This document shows positions 1 to 7,390 of a DNA stretch of 43,751 bases, piece by piece; within the stretch, counting starts at the first letter, position 1; the number at the start of each line of letters is the position of its first letter. The position numbers were made by a program, and so were the translations under genes. Source of the stretch: Bacteroidota bacterium (GTDB lineage: Bacteria > Bacteroidota > Ignavibacteria > Ignavibacteriales > Melioribacteraceae); NCBI GenBank assembly GCA_021812705.1, contig JAKAMT010000006.1, positions 1 to 43,751 on the forward strand, written 5' to 3'. A model generated the notes under the pieces. It had not been told where the DNA came from and made no database searches. It saw only the letters and a list, made by a program, of their open reading frames with translations.

Positions 1-65
1 GAGAAAGTATGAAAGAACTAATCAATTACCGGCATTGATAACTATTCACTGCCGTCATTCAAATT

Positions 66-404
66 GTGGAGGTTGCGGGAGTCGAATCAGCCTTCGGCTG
101 ACAAGCTTTAATCGACTTCGGCGATCCGCGTCCGAAACTAAAATTCAATGAACCTCTACGCACATAGTCTTTCTTTTTGTAGAGGTGGCGGGAGTCGAAT
201 CAGCCTTCGGCTGACAAGCTTTAATCGCCTTCGGCGATCCGCGTCCGAAACTAAAATTCAATGAACCTCTACGCACATAGTCTTTCTTTTTGTGGAGGTG
301 GCGGGAATCGAATCAGCCTTCGGCTGACGAGCTTTAATCGCCTTCGGCGATCCGCGTCCGAAACTAAAATTCAATGAACCTCTACGCACATAGTCTTTCT
401 TTTT
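66..404 (-). repeat. Three tandem 113-bp copies of the tmRNA 3' end, each with an insert
   Basis: Units start at 66, 179 and 292 with an exact 113-bp period and abut the true tmRNA 3' end, whose matching 74-bp segment is 405-478. Each unit repeats the T-arm, the acceptor 3' strand and the internal part of ssrA up to a run of T. Each differs from the functional copy by a 39-bp insert replacing one base in the T-arm. Units differ from each other by a few substitutions: a g-to-t change near 74 and c-to-a near 115 in unit 1, g-to-a near 181 in unit 2, and two changes in unit 3. None has the tmRNA 5' half, so none can be a working tmRNA. The only long reading frame here (258-464) is a by-product of the repeats. 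Origin by integration scars or by slippage is inference. Confidence 0.93.
87..125. repeat. 39-bp double-hairpin insert (also at 200-238 and 313-351)
   Basis: The insert is a 15-bp perfect hairpin (tcagccttcggctga), a 9-bp spacer containing aagctt, and a second 15-bp hairpin (atcgccttcggcgat). In this first copy the second hairpin carries one mismatch (atcgacttcggcgat). Both hairpins present cTTCGg in the DNA strand shown. The insert splits the T-arm sequence between gtcgaa and ccgcg and occurs in all three non-functional copies, but not in the functional tmRNA. It resembles in style the small palindromic elements known from Rickettsia. Relationship to any named family is not established. Confidence 0.85.
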
Positions 405-405
405 G

Positions 406-753
406 TGGAGGTGGCGGGAGTCGAACCCGCGTCCGAAACTAAAATTCAATGAACCTCTACGCACATAGTCTTTCTTTTAATTTCGCACCGTCAGCATCGA
501 AAGACAGATTATGCCGGAGCTATTCCGAAATTGATTTCGCCTCTTCTATCCGGAAGTTCGATTCAGCTATCACGCCAAGCGGCGTTCTGCAGATCCCGGC
601 GTGAGGGGAAATGAAGAACGGCTGCTTTAATTAAGCAGCTAAAGCGTAATTAGATTCGCCTTTTATTTTTTTTACCGTCGTTTTACGTGTCTACGGAGAA
701 CACGGTGCGCCATTCAAAGAACTATTAATCCCGTCGAAGCCAGTGTCACCCCC
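406..753 (-). ncRNA. ssrA: tmRNA (transfer-messenger RNA)
   Basis: This one-piece tmRNA rescues stalled ribosomes together with SmpB. The minus-strand 5' end reads GGGGGTGACACTGGCTTCGA, the hallmark tmRNA start. The 3' end carries the T-arm GCGGGTTCGACTCCCGC and acceptor strand CACCTCC with discriminator A. The seven acceptor pairs form, one of them G-U. CCA is not encoded; the genome continues CAA. The tag frame lies at 631-660. Length is 348 nt, normal for the family. The gene sits 46 nt downstream of the adenosyltransferase gene on the same strand. It is followed on its 3' side by the tandem partial copies at 66-404. No terminator was recognised between the mature 3' end and the first copy. 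Confidence 0.97.
631..660 (-). other. tmRNA tag-peptide reading frame (GESNYALAA, stop)
   Basis: Read on the minus strand the codons are GGC GAA TCT AAT TAC GCT TTA GCT GCT TAA, giving GESNYALAA and a stop. The YALAA tail is the conserved degradation signal recognised by ClpXP and related proteases. A glycine resume codon followed by Glu is, from memory, typical of Bacteroidota-type tags rather than the proteobacterial ANDENYALAA form. A second TAA-containing TTAATTAA follows the stop. Confidence 0.93.
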
Positions 754-799
754 AGAACAACAGTTAAGAGTGAATAGTGAATAGTTTTTAGTGCTACTG

Positions 800-1354
800 C
801 TATCTATTCCTATGCCACTCTGTATCTGGGTAGCCCGATGAAAGATTTTCAAAACGTGCCAGAACAAACAATAAATCAGAAAGACGGTTCAAATATACTT
901 CAATCTGATGATTAATGCTTTCGGAATGTGAAAGAGTAACTACTTCCCTTTCTGCACGTCGGCAGACCGTTCTTGCATGATGAAGAACTGCCGCGCCTTT
1001 TACTCCGCCCGGCAAAATAAAATTTTTAAGCTGAGGCAGTTTAGCATCAAATTTATCTATCCAAATCTCCAGTTGCGTTATATATTTATCATCAATACGT
1101 TTTATTACTGAATTAGGATTTTCCTTTTCAAGAGGAGATGCAAGATCACTTCCTACAACAAACAGTTTATTCTGAATCTGATACAATGCCTCTCGAATTT
1201 CTTCATTTGCAACTCCGACAAGTGCGATTCCTATTACCGCATTCAATTCATCAATTGTGCCGTATGCTTTAATCCTCTGATCGTCTTTCCAGACTCTTTT
1301 TCCGCCGAAGAGAGAGGTCTCTCCATTGTCGCCCGTTTTAGTATAAATTTTCAT
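800..1354 (-). CDS. pduO: PduO-type ATP:cob(I)alamin adenosyltransferase
   Basis: The enzyme transfers the adenosyl group of ATP to cob(I)alamin, making coenzyme B12 in the cytoplasm. The N-terminus shows the ATP-binding TKTGDNGETSLFGG (residues 5-18) and YGTIDELN (31-38). The mid-protein CRRAERE and the late LNRLSDLLFVLAR helix are the other family signatures. Length (184 aa) is normal. The start ATG overlaps the stop of the upstream ygfZ gene by 4 nt (ATGA), so the two are translationally coupled. Whether it serves B12 synthesis, salvage or a methylmalonyl-CoA mutase cannot be told here, since no cobalamin enzyme is nearby. Confidence 0.93.
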   Translation of the reverse strand: MKIYTKTGDNGETSLFGGKRVWKDDQRIKAYGTIDELNAVIGIALVGVANEEIREALYQIQNKLFVVGSDLASPLEKENPNSVIKRIDDKYITQLEIWIDKFDAKLPQLKNFILPGGVKGAAVLHHARTVCRRAEREVVTLSHSESINHQIEVYLNRLSDLLFVLARFENLSSGYPDTEWHRNR

Positions 1355-2445
1355 TCGTTGTTTTTCACTTCCGATAAATGAAGCAGAATATTTTTATCGC
1401 CGCTGCGTGCAAAAAATTGTTCGCCATTTTCTGCACCCTTCTTTTTAATCAGCGCCAGACCTTTTGCATCCGGGAAAATCTCTGTGACAGGTGAAGTTGT
1501 AACGCTGCCTGCATCTGAATCAGTCGAGTCGTATATTTCCTGCACCCCGTTGAATTCTTTTACGCCGTTAAAAGTGAACTGAACCAGTTTTCTCTGCACC
1601 TTATTATAAGTGTCGATTCGGGCAATCACTTCCTGCCCTATATAGCATCCCTTAGTAAAGCTGATTTCATGCAGCAGATTTACCTCATGCGGATTCGAAT
1701 TCTGGTTAATTTCATTCGGGTAAGCGGGAATTCCGTTTTCAATTCTGAACGCGTTGAATGCATCTTCTCCGACGAGGTCGAAATCGAAGACGCTTTTTAT
1801 TTTGAAGAGATGTTCAATGAATTCAGAGCAGCGTCCTCTTTCCAGAAGAAGTCTGTAAATCTTTCTACTTTTATTTTCGGTATTGCAGAAAAGATGAAAA
1901 GTAAATCCGTCAACATCGAACCGCTTTACCGCTGTATCATCCAGGAGGGCATTTTCTTTTCCAACAAGCAAAGAGAGAAAAGATTCTGTTTGCCTTCCTA
2001 TCAAATCAAGAAGAAGATAGTTGCTTGATACATCTTTCAATTTTATATCTTCGGCAATGATAAATTTATTAATCCAACTGAAAAGTCTGTCATTCTGCGC
2101 GGCGCTTCCTACCAGTAGACATTCTTCTTCCAGTTTTATGAGAGAAGTCCTATCTATAAATTTTCCTTTTTCATTAAGGAAGAGAGTATTCCTTTTTTCA
2201 AAATTCCTGATATCCTTAAGAGCATTGGTTGAAATTCTATGAAGGAAATCGAGAACATCTGCACCTGTCAGACTCAGAATCACAGGTTCAAAATTTATCT
2301 TCAATCCAACGCCGTTCTTCAAGAGATTATATTCTTCCGCCGTCGAATTAAATTTTTTAAATGTGTTATTATCTTTAACACATTGCGGATACTTGTTTAA
2401 TAAATATTCGCTGAACGCCAGCAAATTGTGATTTTCCTGAAACAT
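1351..2445 (-). CDS. ygfZ: YgfZ/GcvT-like folate-binding protein
   Basis: This is a member of the COG0354 family. These folate-binding proteins support iron-sulfur enzyme maintenance and tRNA modification, and are related to the glycine-cleavage T-protein. The family signature KGCYIGQE is intact at about residues 265-272, followed by the conserved arginine segment EVIARI. Length is 364 aa, at the long end for the family. The N-terminal part follows the GcvT fold with LTGADVLDFLHR near residue 60. The gene lies upstream of and overlaps pduO, and lies 23 nt downstream of a lipoprotein gene. The exact substrate cannot be inferred from sequence. Confidence 0.9.
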   Translation of the reverse strand: MFQENHNLLAFSEYLLNKYPQCVKDNNTFKKFNSTAEEYNLLKNGVGLKINFEPVILSLTGADVLDFLHRISTNALKDIRNFEKRNTLFLNEKGKFIDRTSLIKLEEECLLVGSAAQNDRLFSWINKFIIAEDIKLKDVSSNYLLLDLIGRQTESFLSLLVGKENALLDDTAVKRFDVDGFTFHLFCNTENKSRKIYRLLLERGRCSEFIEHLFKIKSVFDFDLVGEDAFNAFRIENGIPAYPNEINQNSNPHEVNLLHEISFTKGCYIGQEVIARIDTYNKVQRKLVQFTFNGVKEFNGVQEIYDSTDSDAGSVTTSPVTEIFPDAKGLALIKKKGAENGEQFFARSGDKNILLHLSEVKNNE

Positions 2446-2468
2446 TTTTACCTGTACTTAAGAAGTGA

Positions 2469-3326
2469 TTAATATTTTCTAAACCAGCGGGAACTCCGGT
2501 CCGTAATATACAATTGTCTTTTTTGGCTCCAGTAGAATGGAACTGAATCGAGAACACGGATAGATACTAACGAATCGTTTTTTGATTTGCCCGTTGTAAA
2601 TCTGTATTCGTAGTAATCGGGATATTTATCATTATTTACATTCGCAATAGTTCTCTTCAATGCCAATGCCGAGTATGTTTCCATCAAATGAGGTTTATTA
2701 CGCCAGCCGTCTATCATAAAGAAGTTGTAATTTCTGTGGCCGCTTATTATGCCGTCTTCAAAATTAAGTTCAATATATTTTTCATTTTTAGCCGGCCATT
2801 TTTTTATAGTCATTCTGTTAAAACCGCCGTGGATCGGGGCCTCAGATTCCCACAATTTGTTAATCTCGCCGTTCTTGCATTCAAAAAGAGTGAGCCAGAA
2901 AAATGCAGTGCCCAATTTAGTGCTGTCTAAATTTATATAGCTTGATTCAAATCCAACGACATTCTTAGCTTCAATTTTGCGCTCGGATTGTTTTGATTTG
3001 GCAATCATACATAAAACATAATTGCTAGTATCTCTAAAATAGATAACTGCAGATTTAGGAACGTTATAAGTATAAGTTCTATCAAATTCGACCAGGTAGG
3101 ATCCGGGTTCATAATTTTTCAGGATATATTCTTTGAGCGAGATCGTATCGCATTCGAAGCGGTTTTTGGTCTGTTCCTTCTGAATATCCAAATTATACTC
3201 TCTGAGAGTCTCATCTTTTGCCGTCGAAGTCGCGGCATCTCCTTCTGCCCCTCCTTTTTTACCGGAACATGCGGCATTGAGAGTTGCAAGAATTGAAAGC
3301 ACTATAAAAAATTTATAGAGTTTCAT
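2469..3326 (-). CDS. Predicted lipoprotein of unknown function
   Basis: I do not recognise the 285-aa product. The N-terminus is a lipoprotein signal: a Lys-containing start, a hydrophobic stretch to about residue 15, then LNAAC with Cys20 as the expected lipidated residue. The -3 position of the lipobox (Asn) is not ideal. After Cys20 comes a short Gly/Ala/Thr linker and then a soluble, mostly beta-type domain rich in Tyr and Trp. It sits between the dipeptidase gene (33 nt upstream) and ygfZ (23 nt downstream) on the same strand, so it may be co-transcribed. Nothing in the neighbours points to a role. Confidence 0.8.
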   Translation of the reverse strand: MKLYKFFIVLSILATLNAACSGKKGGAEGDAATSTAKDETLREYNLDIQKEQTKNRFECDTISLKEYILKNYEPGSYLVEFDRTYTYNVPKSAVIYFRDTSNYVLCMIAKSKQSERKIEAKNVVGFESSYINLDSTKLGTAFFWLTLFECKNGEINKLWESEAPIHGGFNRMTIKKWPAKNEKYIELNFEDGIISGHRNYNFFMIDGWRNKPHLMETYSALALKRTIANVNNDKYPDYYEYRFTTGKSKNDSLVSIRVLDSVPFYWSQKRQLYITDRSSRWFRKY

Positions 3327-3359
3327 TCCGGGATCCTATAAGTTATGATAAATTCCATT

Positions 3360-4730
3360 TTAAGATCTCGAAAATTCATCGATGAATAATGCAGAAGCAT
3401 ATAATCCCTTTTCAAAATTCTCCACCAGAAAATGTTCGTTCGGAGAATGTATGTCATCGGAATCGAGTCCCAGGCCCATCAGCACTGCGGGAGCTTTAAG
3501 CTGATTTACAAAATCTACTACAACCGGAATTGAGCCGCCCTCGCGTGTAAAAAATGTTTTTTTGCCGAACGCTTTAGAAACAGCAGTTGCGCCCGCAGCG
3601 ATCGCCTTGCTTTCGATAGGCACTACAACTCCGTATCCGTAATGGAGCGTGCGCACATCAACTTTTACACTTTTAGGCGCTAACGATTTTACATATCTTG
3701 AGAATTCTTTTGCAATTTTAACGGGATCCTGATCAGGAATAAGCCTCATGCTTATTTTTGCCGTCACCTTTGAAGGAAGGACAGTTTTTGCGCCTTCATC
3801 CGTAAAACCGCCGATAATTCCGTTGCAATCAAGAGTAGGACGCGCCCACAGTCTTTCCAAAGTTGAAAATCCTTTTTCTCCCTGCAGTTCCTTAACACCT
3901 ACTTCTTTGGCATACTGCTTATCTGATAGTTTGAGAGCTTTAAAATTTTCTCTCTCTTTCTTGCTCAACTTTAAAACATTTTTATAAAAATTCGGAACAG
4001 TAACTCTGCCGTTCTGATCATGAAGCTTTGAGATAATTTTTGCGAGTTCATTGATCGGATTTGCGACAGCACCGCCAAAGCTGCCCGAATGAAGATCTTT
4101 ATCAGGGCCTACCACCTCAACTTCCATATATAGAAGTCCGCGCAATCCATATGTAATTGTAGGAACACCTTTTGCATACATGCTCGTGTCTGAAATCAGC
4201 ACGGTATCGCATTTGAGCAGTTCCTTCTGTTGTTTTAAAAATTTAACGAGACTTTCGCTGCCTACTTCCTCTTCTCCCTCAAGAATAAATTTCACATTCA
4301 GAGGAAGTTCGTTCAATGTCTTAAAAAATGCTTCGACAGCTTTTACATGTACAAAGTGTTGACCTTTATTATCATTTGCTCCGCGAGCCCATATTTTTCC
4401 GTCGCTTATTACCGGGTCAAACGGCGGATTTTTCCAGAGGTTCAAAGGATCTACCGGCTGAACATCGTAATGCCCATAAATCAGAACTGTCGGTTTACCG
4501 GGTTTTTCCAGCCATTCGCCGTAAACAATAGGATGTCCTTCGGTCGGGAAAATTTTTACCTCATTCATTCCGGCATCTTTCAACTTCTTCGATGCAAATT
4601 CTGCGCATCTGAGCATATCATCTTTGTGAGCAGGAAGCGCGCTTACGCTTGGAATTTTTAAATATTCTTTCAATTCCTCCAAATAATTTTCGAGATTATC
4701 TTTAAGATAATTTAGAACAATTTCCACCAT
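3360..4730 (-). CDS. M20 family metallo-dipeptidase
   Basis: This is a zinc-dependent peptidase of the M20 (ArgE/DapE/CPG2) family, of the cytosolic non-specific dipeptidase type. The metal-binding sites are visible: YGHYDVQP gives the first His and the catalytic-site Asp, ARGANDNKGQ the bridging Asp, and GEEEVGS the catalytic Glu. A dimerisation domain follows near GLRGLLYMEVEV, and a late His occurs in DDIHSPNE. There is no signal peptide, so it is probably cytoplasmic. Length is 456 aa, as expected. The start is uncertain by one codon: GGAGG lies only 1 nt before the ATG but 4 nt before the following GTG. Confidence 0.92.
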   Translation of the reverse strand: MVEIVLNYLKDNLENYLEELKEYLKIPSVSALPAHKDDMLRCAEFASKKLKDAGMNEVKIFPTEGHPIVYGEWLEKPGKPTVLIYGHYDVQPVDPLNLWKNPPFDPVISDGKIWARGANDNKGQHFVHVKAVEAFFKTLNELPLNVKFILEGEEEVGSESLVKFLKQQKELLKCDTVLISDTSMYAKGVPTITYGLRGLLYMEVEVVGPDKDLHSGSFGGAVANPINELAKIISKLHDQNGRVTVPNFYKNVLKLSKKERENFKALKLSDKQYAKEVGVKELQGEKGFSTLERLWARPTLDCNGIIGGFTDEGAKTVLPSKVTAKISMRLIPDQDPVKIAKEFSRYVKSLAPKSVKVDVRTLHYGYGVVVPIESKAIAAGATAVSKAFGKKTFFTREGGSIPVVVDFVNQLKAPAVLMGLGLDSDDIHSPNEHFLVENFEKGLYASALFIDEFSRS

Positions 4731-4783
4731 TCCTCCGGTTGACTGAATACTGTATTATTGTATTTGAACGTAACTCGACAAAT

Positions 4784-4814
4784 CAAATTTACAGTTCTAA
4801 CTTTCCCCATTCAA
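4784..4814 (-). promoter_or_regulatory. Putative promoter of the M20 dipeptidase gene
   Basis: On the minus strand TTGA (4814-4811) is followed after 19 bp by TAAATTTG (4791-4784), an exact fit to the Bacteroidota TAnnTTTG box. The start codon lies 54 nt downstream. It shares the intergenic region with the divergent lptF promoter. Confidence 0.55.
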
Positions 4815-4887
4815 GTCTTTAGTCATATTTTAGATGCCGGAAGAGACATGCATCACTGTGAATCCCAACTCAAAAGCCACTATTCTC

Positions 4888-4918
4888 TTTTTAATCTTTT
4901 CAATTTATGGTAAATTTC
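4888..4918 (+). promoter_or_regulatory. Putative promoter of lptF-lptG
   Basis: TTTT (4888-4891) and TAAATTTC (4911-4918) are separated by 19 bp, one base off the TAnnTTTG consensus. The lptF ATG lies 26 nt downstream. No strong Shine-Dalgarno precedes that ATG. Confidence 0.45.
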
Positions 4919-4943
4919 GAACACGAAGCGGAACTGTACTTAA

Positions 4944-6305
4944 ATGATCATTACAAAATACATACTGAAAAATCATCTGATCCCGTTTTTATTCTCTGTA
5001 TTTATTCTGCTCTCCGTTTTTATACTTCAATATATGGTAAAAATGGCAGACAGGCTGGTAGGAAAGGGACTTAGCGTATGGGTGATAATTCAGCTTGTTA
5101 CTTACAGCCTGGCCTGGATGGTAGTATTGGTTGTGCCTATGTCCGTGCTGATAGCAACTTTGATGGCATTCGGAACAATGTCTCAGAACAATGAGATTGC
5201 AATTTTGAAAGCTACCGGCATGAGTTTGTACAAGATGATGATTCCTCCTTTCATTGCCAGCATTTTTGTAGCTCTCTTCCTCGTTCATTTTAACAATAAT
5301 ATATATCCTGATGCCAATCATGCGCTTAGAGTTTTATTGGAGGATATATCGCGCAAAAAACCTACGCTCTCATTAGTCCCCGGAGTTTTTTCGCAGGAAG
5401 TACCGAACTATTCCATATTAGTAAGAGAAATAGATCAGAGCACCAATCAACTGAAACAGATAACCATTTATGATTATTCACAATTGCCCAAAGTGAATAT
5501 CGTTACGGCAGCCACAGGAAGAATTTATTTTTCTCCGAATCAGAAAAAATTGATGATGGATCTCTACTCGGGCGAAATTCACGAATCGGACAACACCGAA
5601 AAGAAGATTTACAGAAAGCTGCGGTTTGAGAGGCACAAGATTGCAATGCCGGCAGATCAATTCACATTCGAACAGTCATCTGCCAACAGCCAGAGAGGAG
5701 ACCGTGAACTGGGAGCCAGGCAGTTGCGGGTTCTGGCAGACAGCGTTAATGATCTTCAAGTAAAATTTTTACGTGATTACGACGAAAGAATCAGAAATAT
5801 GCTTAAATACTCTCCCTCCCCCGCAGACAATTTCGGGAATCAGAATCAATATGTTTATTTGAAAGCGCAGCAAAAGATCAGAAATGATGAAGCATCCATT
5901 CACGATATAATGTTGAGGCTGGATTTTAACGATAAAGATTACGACAAATACTGGGTCGAAATTCATAAAAAATATTCTCTCCCCTTTGCATGCATTGTTT
6001 TTGTTATGATAGGCGCGCCGCTCGGATCTATGATGCGTAAAGGCGGTTTCGGCATGGCGGCAGGAATGAGTTTAATCTTTTTTCTCATCTACTGGGCATT
6101 CCTTATCGGAGGAGAAAAATTAGCGGACAGAGGAATTCTTTCACCATTAACGGGAATATGGAGCGCGAACTTTTTCTTGGGAGCGCTCGGTATATTTTTG
6201 ATGATCAAGAGCGCGAGAGAAAAGGTCACAATCAGTTTCGATTTCATTAACAAACTTCTTCCCAAAACATGGCGGGCGCCGGAAACCGATGATGAAAATT
6301 CTTGA
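4944..6305 (+). CDS. lptF: LptF/LptG-family LPS export permease (first copy, LptF position)
   Basis: This is an inner-membrane permease half of the LptB2FG transporter that extracts lipopolysaccharide and passes it to the LptC/LptA bridge. The protein (453 aa) has hydrophobic helices at about residues 10-30, 50-80 and 95-120, then a periplasmic beta-jellyroll. Three further helices follow near the C-terminus, including the conserved PLGSMMRKGG segment. It is longer than its partner because of a charged insertion before the last helices. Its end overlaps lptG by 17 nt. Assignment as LptF rather than LptG rests on being the first of the pair and is moderate. LptB is not in the window. Confidence 0.88.
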   Translation: MIITKYILKNHLIPFLFSVFILLSVFILQYMVKMADRLVGKGLSVWVIIQLVTYSLAWMVVLVVPMSVLIATLMAFGTMSQNNEIAILKATGMSLYKMMIPPFIASIFVALFLVHFNNNIYPDANHALRVLLEDISRKKPTLSLVPGVFSQEVPNYSILVREIDQSTNQLKQITIYDYSQLPKVNIVTAATGRIYFSPNQKKLMMDLYSGEIHESDNTEKKIYRKLRFERHKIAMPADQFTFEQSSANSQRGDRELGARQLRVLADSVNDLQVKFLRDYDERIRNMLKYSPSPADNFGNQNQYVYLKAQQKIRNDEASIHDIMLRLDFNDKDYDKYWVEIHKKYSLPFACIVFVMIGAPLGSMMRKGGFGMAAGMSLIFFLIYWAFLIGGEKLADRGILSPLTGIWSANFFLGALGIFLMIKSAREKVTISFDFINKLLPKTWRAPETDDENS

Positions 6306-7374
6306 CCGCTACTTAGTGAAACAGTTTGTGCAGACAATCCTCTTTGGGTTGCTCGCGTTTACACTACTTTTTGTTGTGATCGATTTGATGGAAAATCTGG
6401 GCGATTTTCTGGATCAGAACGTGCCTACCAAAACAATCATTAACTACTATATTGTATTTATTCCTGAGATGGTACGACTGATGACACCGGTTGCTGTTTT
6501 ACTTGCCAGTTTGTTTACCGCCGGCAAAATGGCCAACCTGAACGAACTTACCGCTATAAAAGCCAGCGGAGTTAGCCTTTACAGATTTATGGCGCCCTTT
6601 ATAATTACCGCGGCATCAGTAAGTATTTTTTCAGTTTATTTCGGAGGCTATCTTGTTCCGATCGCGAATAAAGAAAAAGTTTTTATTGAACAAACCGCAA
6701 TGAAAAAAGGTATTGTCTTCTTCGGCAATAATATATTTTTCCAGGACAGCAAATCGAGAATAGTGACAATCGGCTACTATGATGCGGCGCAGAAGCAGGC
6801 GAATCAGGTGAGCATTCAGGAATTTAATCCGGCAGACCAGACAAAATTAATAGCAAGGACAGACGCGTTCAGAATGAATTACGATTCCACCAAAAGCTCA
6901 TGGTATGTATATGAGGGAATCACAAGAACTTTCTCAGATTCGACCGAATCGGTGAATAAATTCGAAGCTAAGGAGTTCAGGGAACTTAATTTTAAGCCGA
7001 AAGACGTAATTCAAAAGCAGCGCAAGCCCGAAGAGATGACTCTGAGCGATCTTAAAAATTTTGGGGAAGAACAATTAAGAACCGGAAACGACCCAACTTC
7101 TACAGAAATTGAATATCATTCCAGGATTGCGTTTGCATTTGCGAGCATGATTGTTGTTCTGTTCGGTCTTCCGATCTCTGCCAACAGGAGACGAGGCGGA
7201 CTGGCCATTCAGTTCGGAATAAATCTGCTGATAACATTTATATATCTGGTATTCATGAAAGTAAGCCAGGCTTTTGGTAAGAGCGGTGTTATGAATCCCC
7301 TTGCGACGGCCTGGTTTGCGAATGTAATATTTCTCATGGCGGCGCTTTACAATATCAAACGCGCACAGAAATAA
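6289..7374 (+). CDS. lptG: LptF/LptG-family LPS export permease (second copy, LptG position)
   Basis: This is the second permease half of the LPS transporter. The N-terminal ILDRYLVKQF opening and the helices at about residues 12-35, 55-80 and 98-120 are typical of the family. A periplasmic beta domain spans roughly 125-265. The final helices contain FGLPISANRRRGG, the counterpart of the PLGSMMRKGG segment in the first copy. Length is 361 aa, the usual size. Translation starts at the first of two consecutive ATG codons inside the end of lptF, giving a 17-nt overlap (14 if the second ATG is used). The gene ends 16 nt from the convergent cyclase gene. Confidence 0.9.
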   Translation: MMKILDRYLVKQFVQTILFGLLAFTLLFVVIDLMENLGDFLDQNVPTKTIINYYIVFIPEMVRLMTPVAVLLASLFTAGKMANLNELTAIKASGVSLYRFMAPFIITAASVSIFSVYFGGYLVPIANKEKVFIEQTAMKKGIVFFGNNIFFQDSKSRIVTIGYYDAAQKQANQVSIQEFNPADQTKLIARTDAFRMNYDSTKSSWYVYEGITRTFSDSTESVNKFEAKEFRELNFKPKDVIQKQRKPEEMTLSDLKNFGEEQLRTGNDPTSTEIEYHSRIAFAFASMIVVLFGLPISANRRRGGLAIQFGINLLITFIYLVFMKVSQAFGKSGVMNPLATAWFANVIFLMAALYNIKRAQK

Positions 7375-7390
7375 TTTTACTCTGTTTTGT

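Noticed and set aside
258-464. 68-aa open frame across the ssrA repeat units
   Set aside because: It is created by the periodic repeat of structural RNA sequence, has internal duplication of the same peptide, and has no ribosome binding site.
1-478. CRISPR array
   Set aside because: The units are contiguous 113-bp repeats of tmRNA sequence with no unique spacers, and no cas gene is present.
40-786. 11-bp inverted repeat aactattcact (40-50) and agtgaatagtt (776-786) flanking ssrA and its array, as possible ends of a mobile element
   Set aside because: The motif is short, simple and part of a local gtgaata repeat at 771-785. No target duplication or transposase accompanies it.
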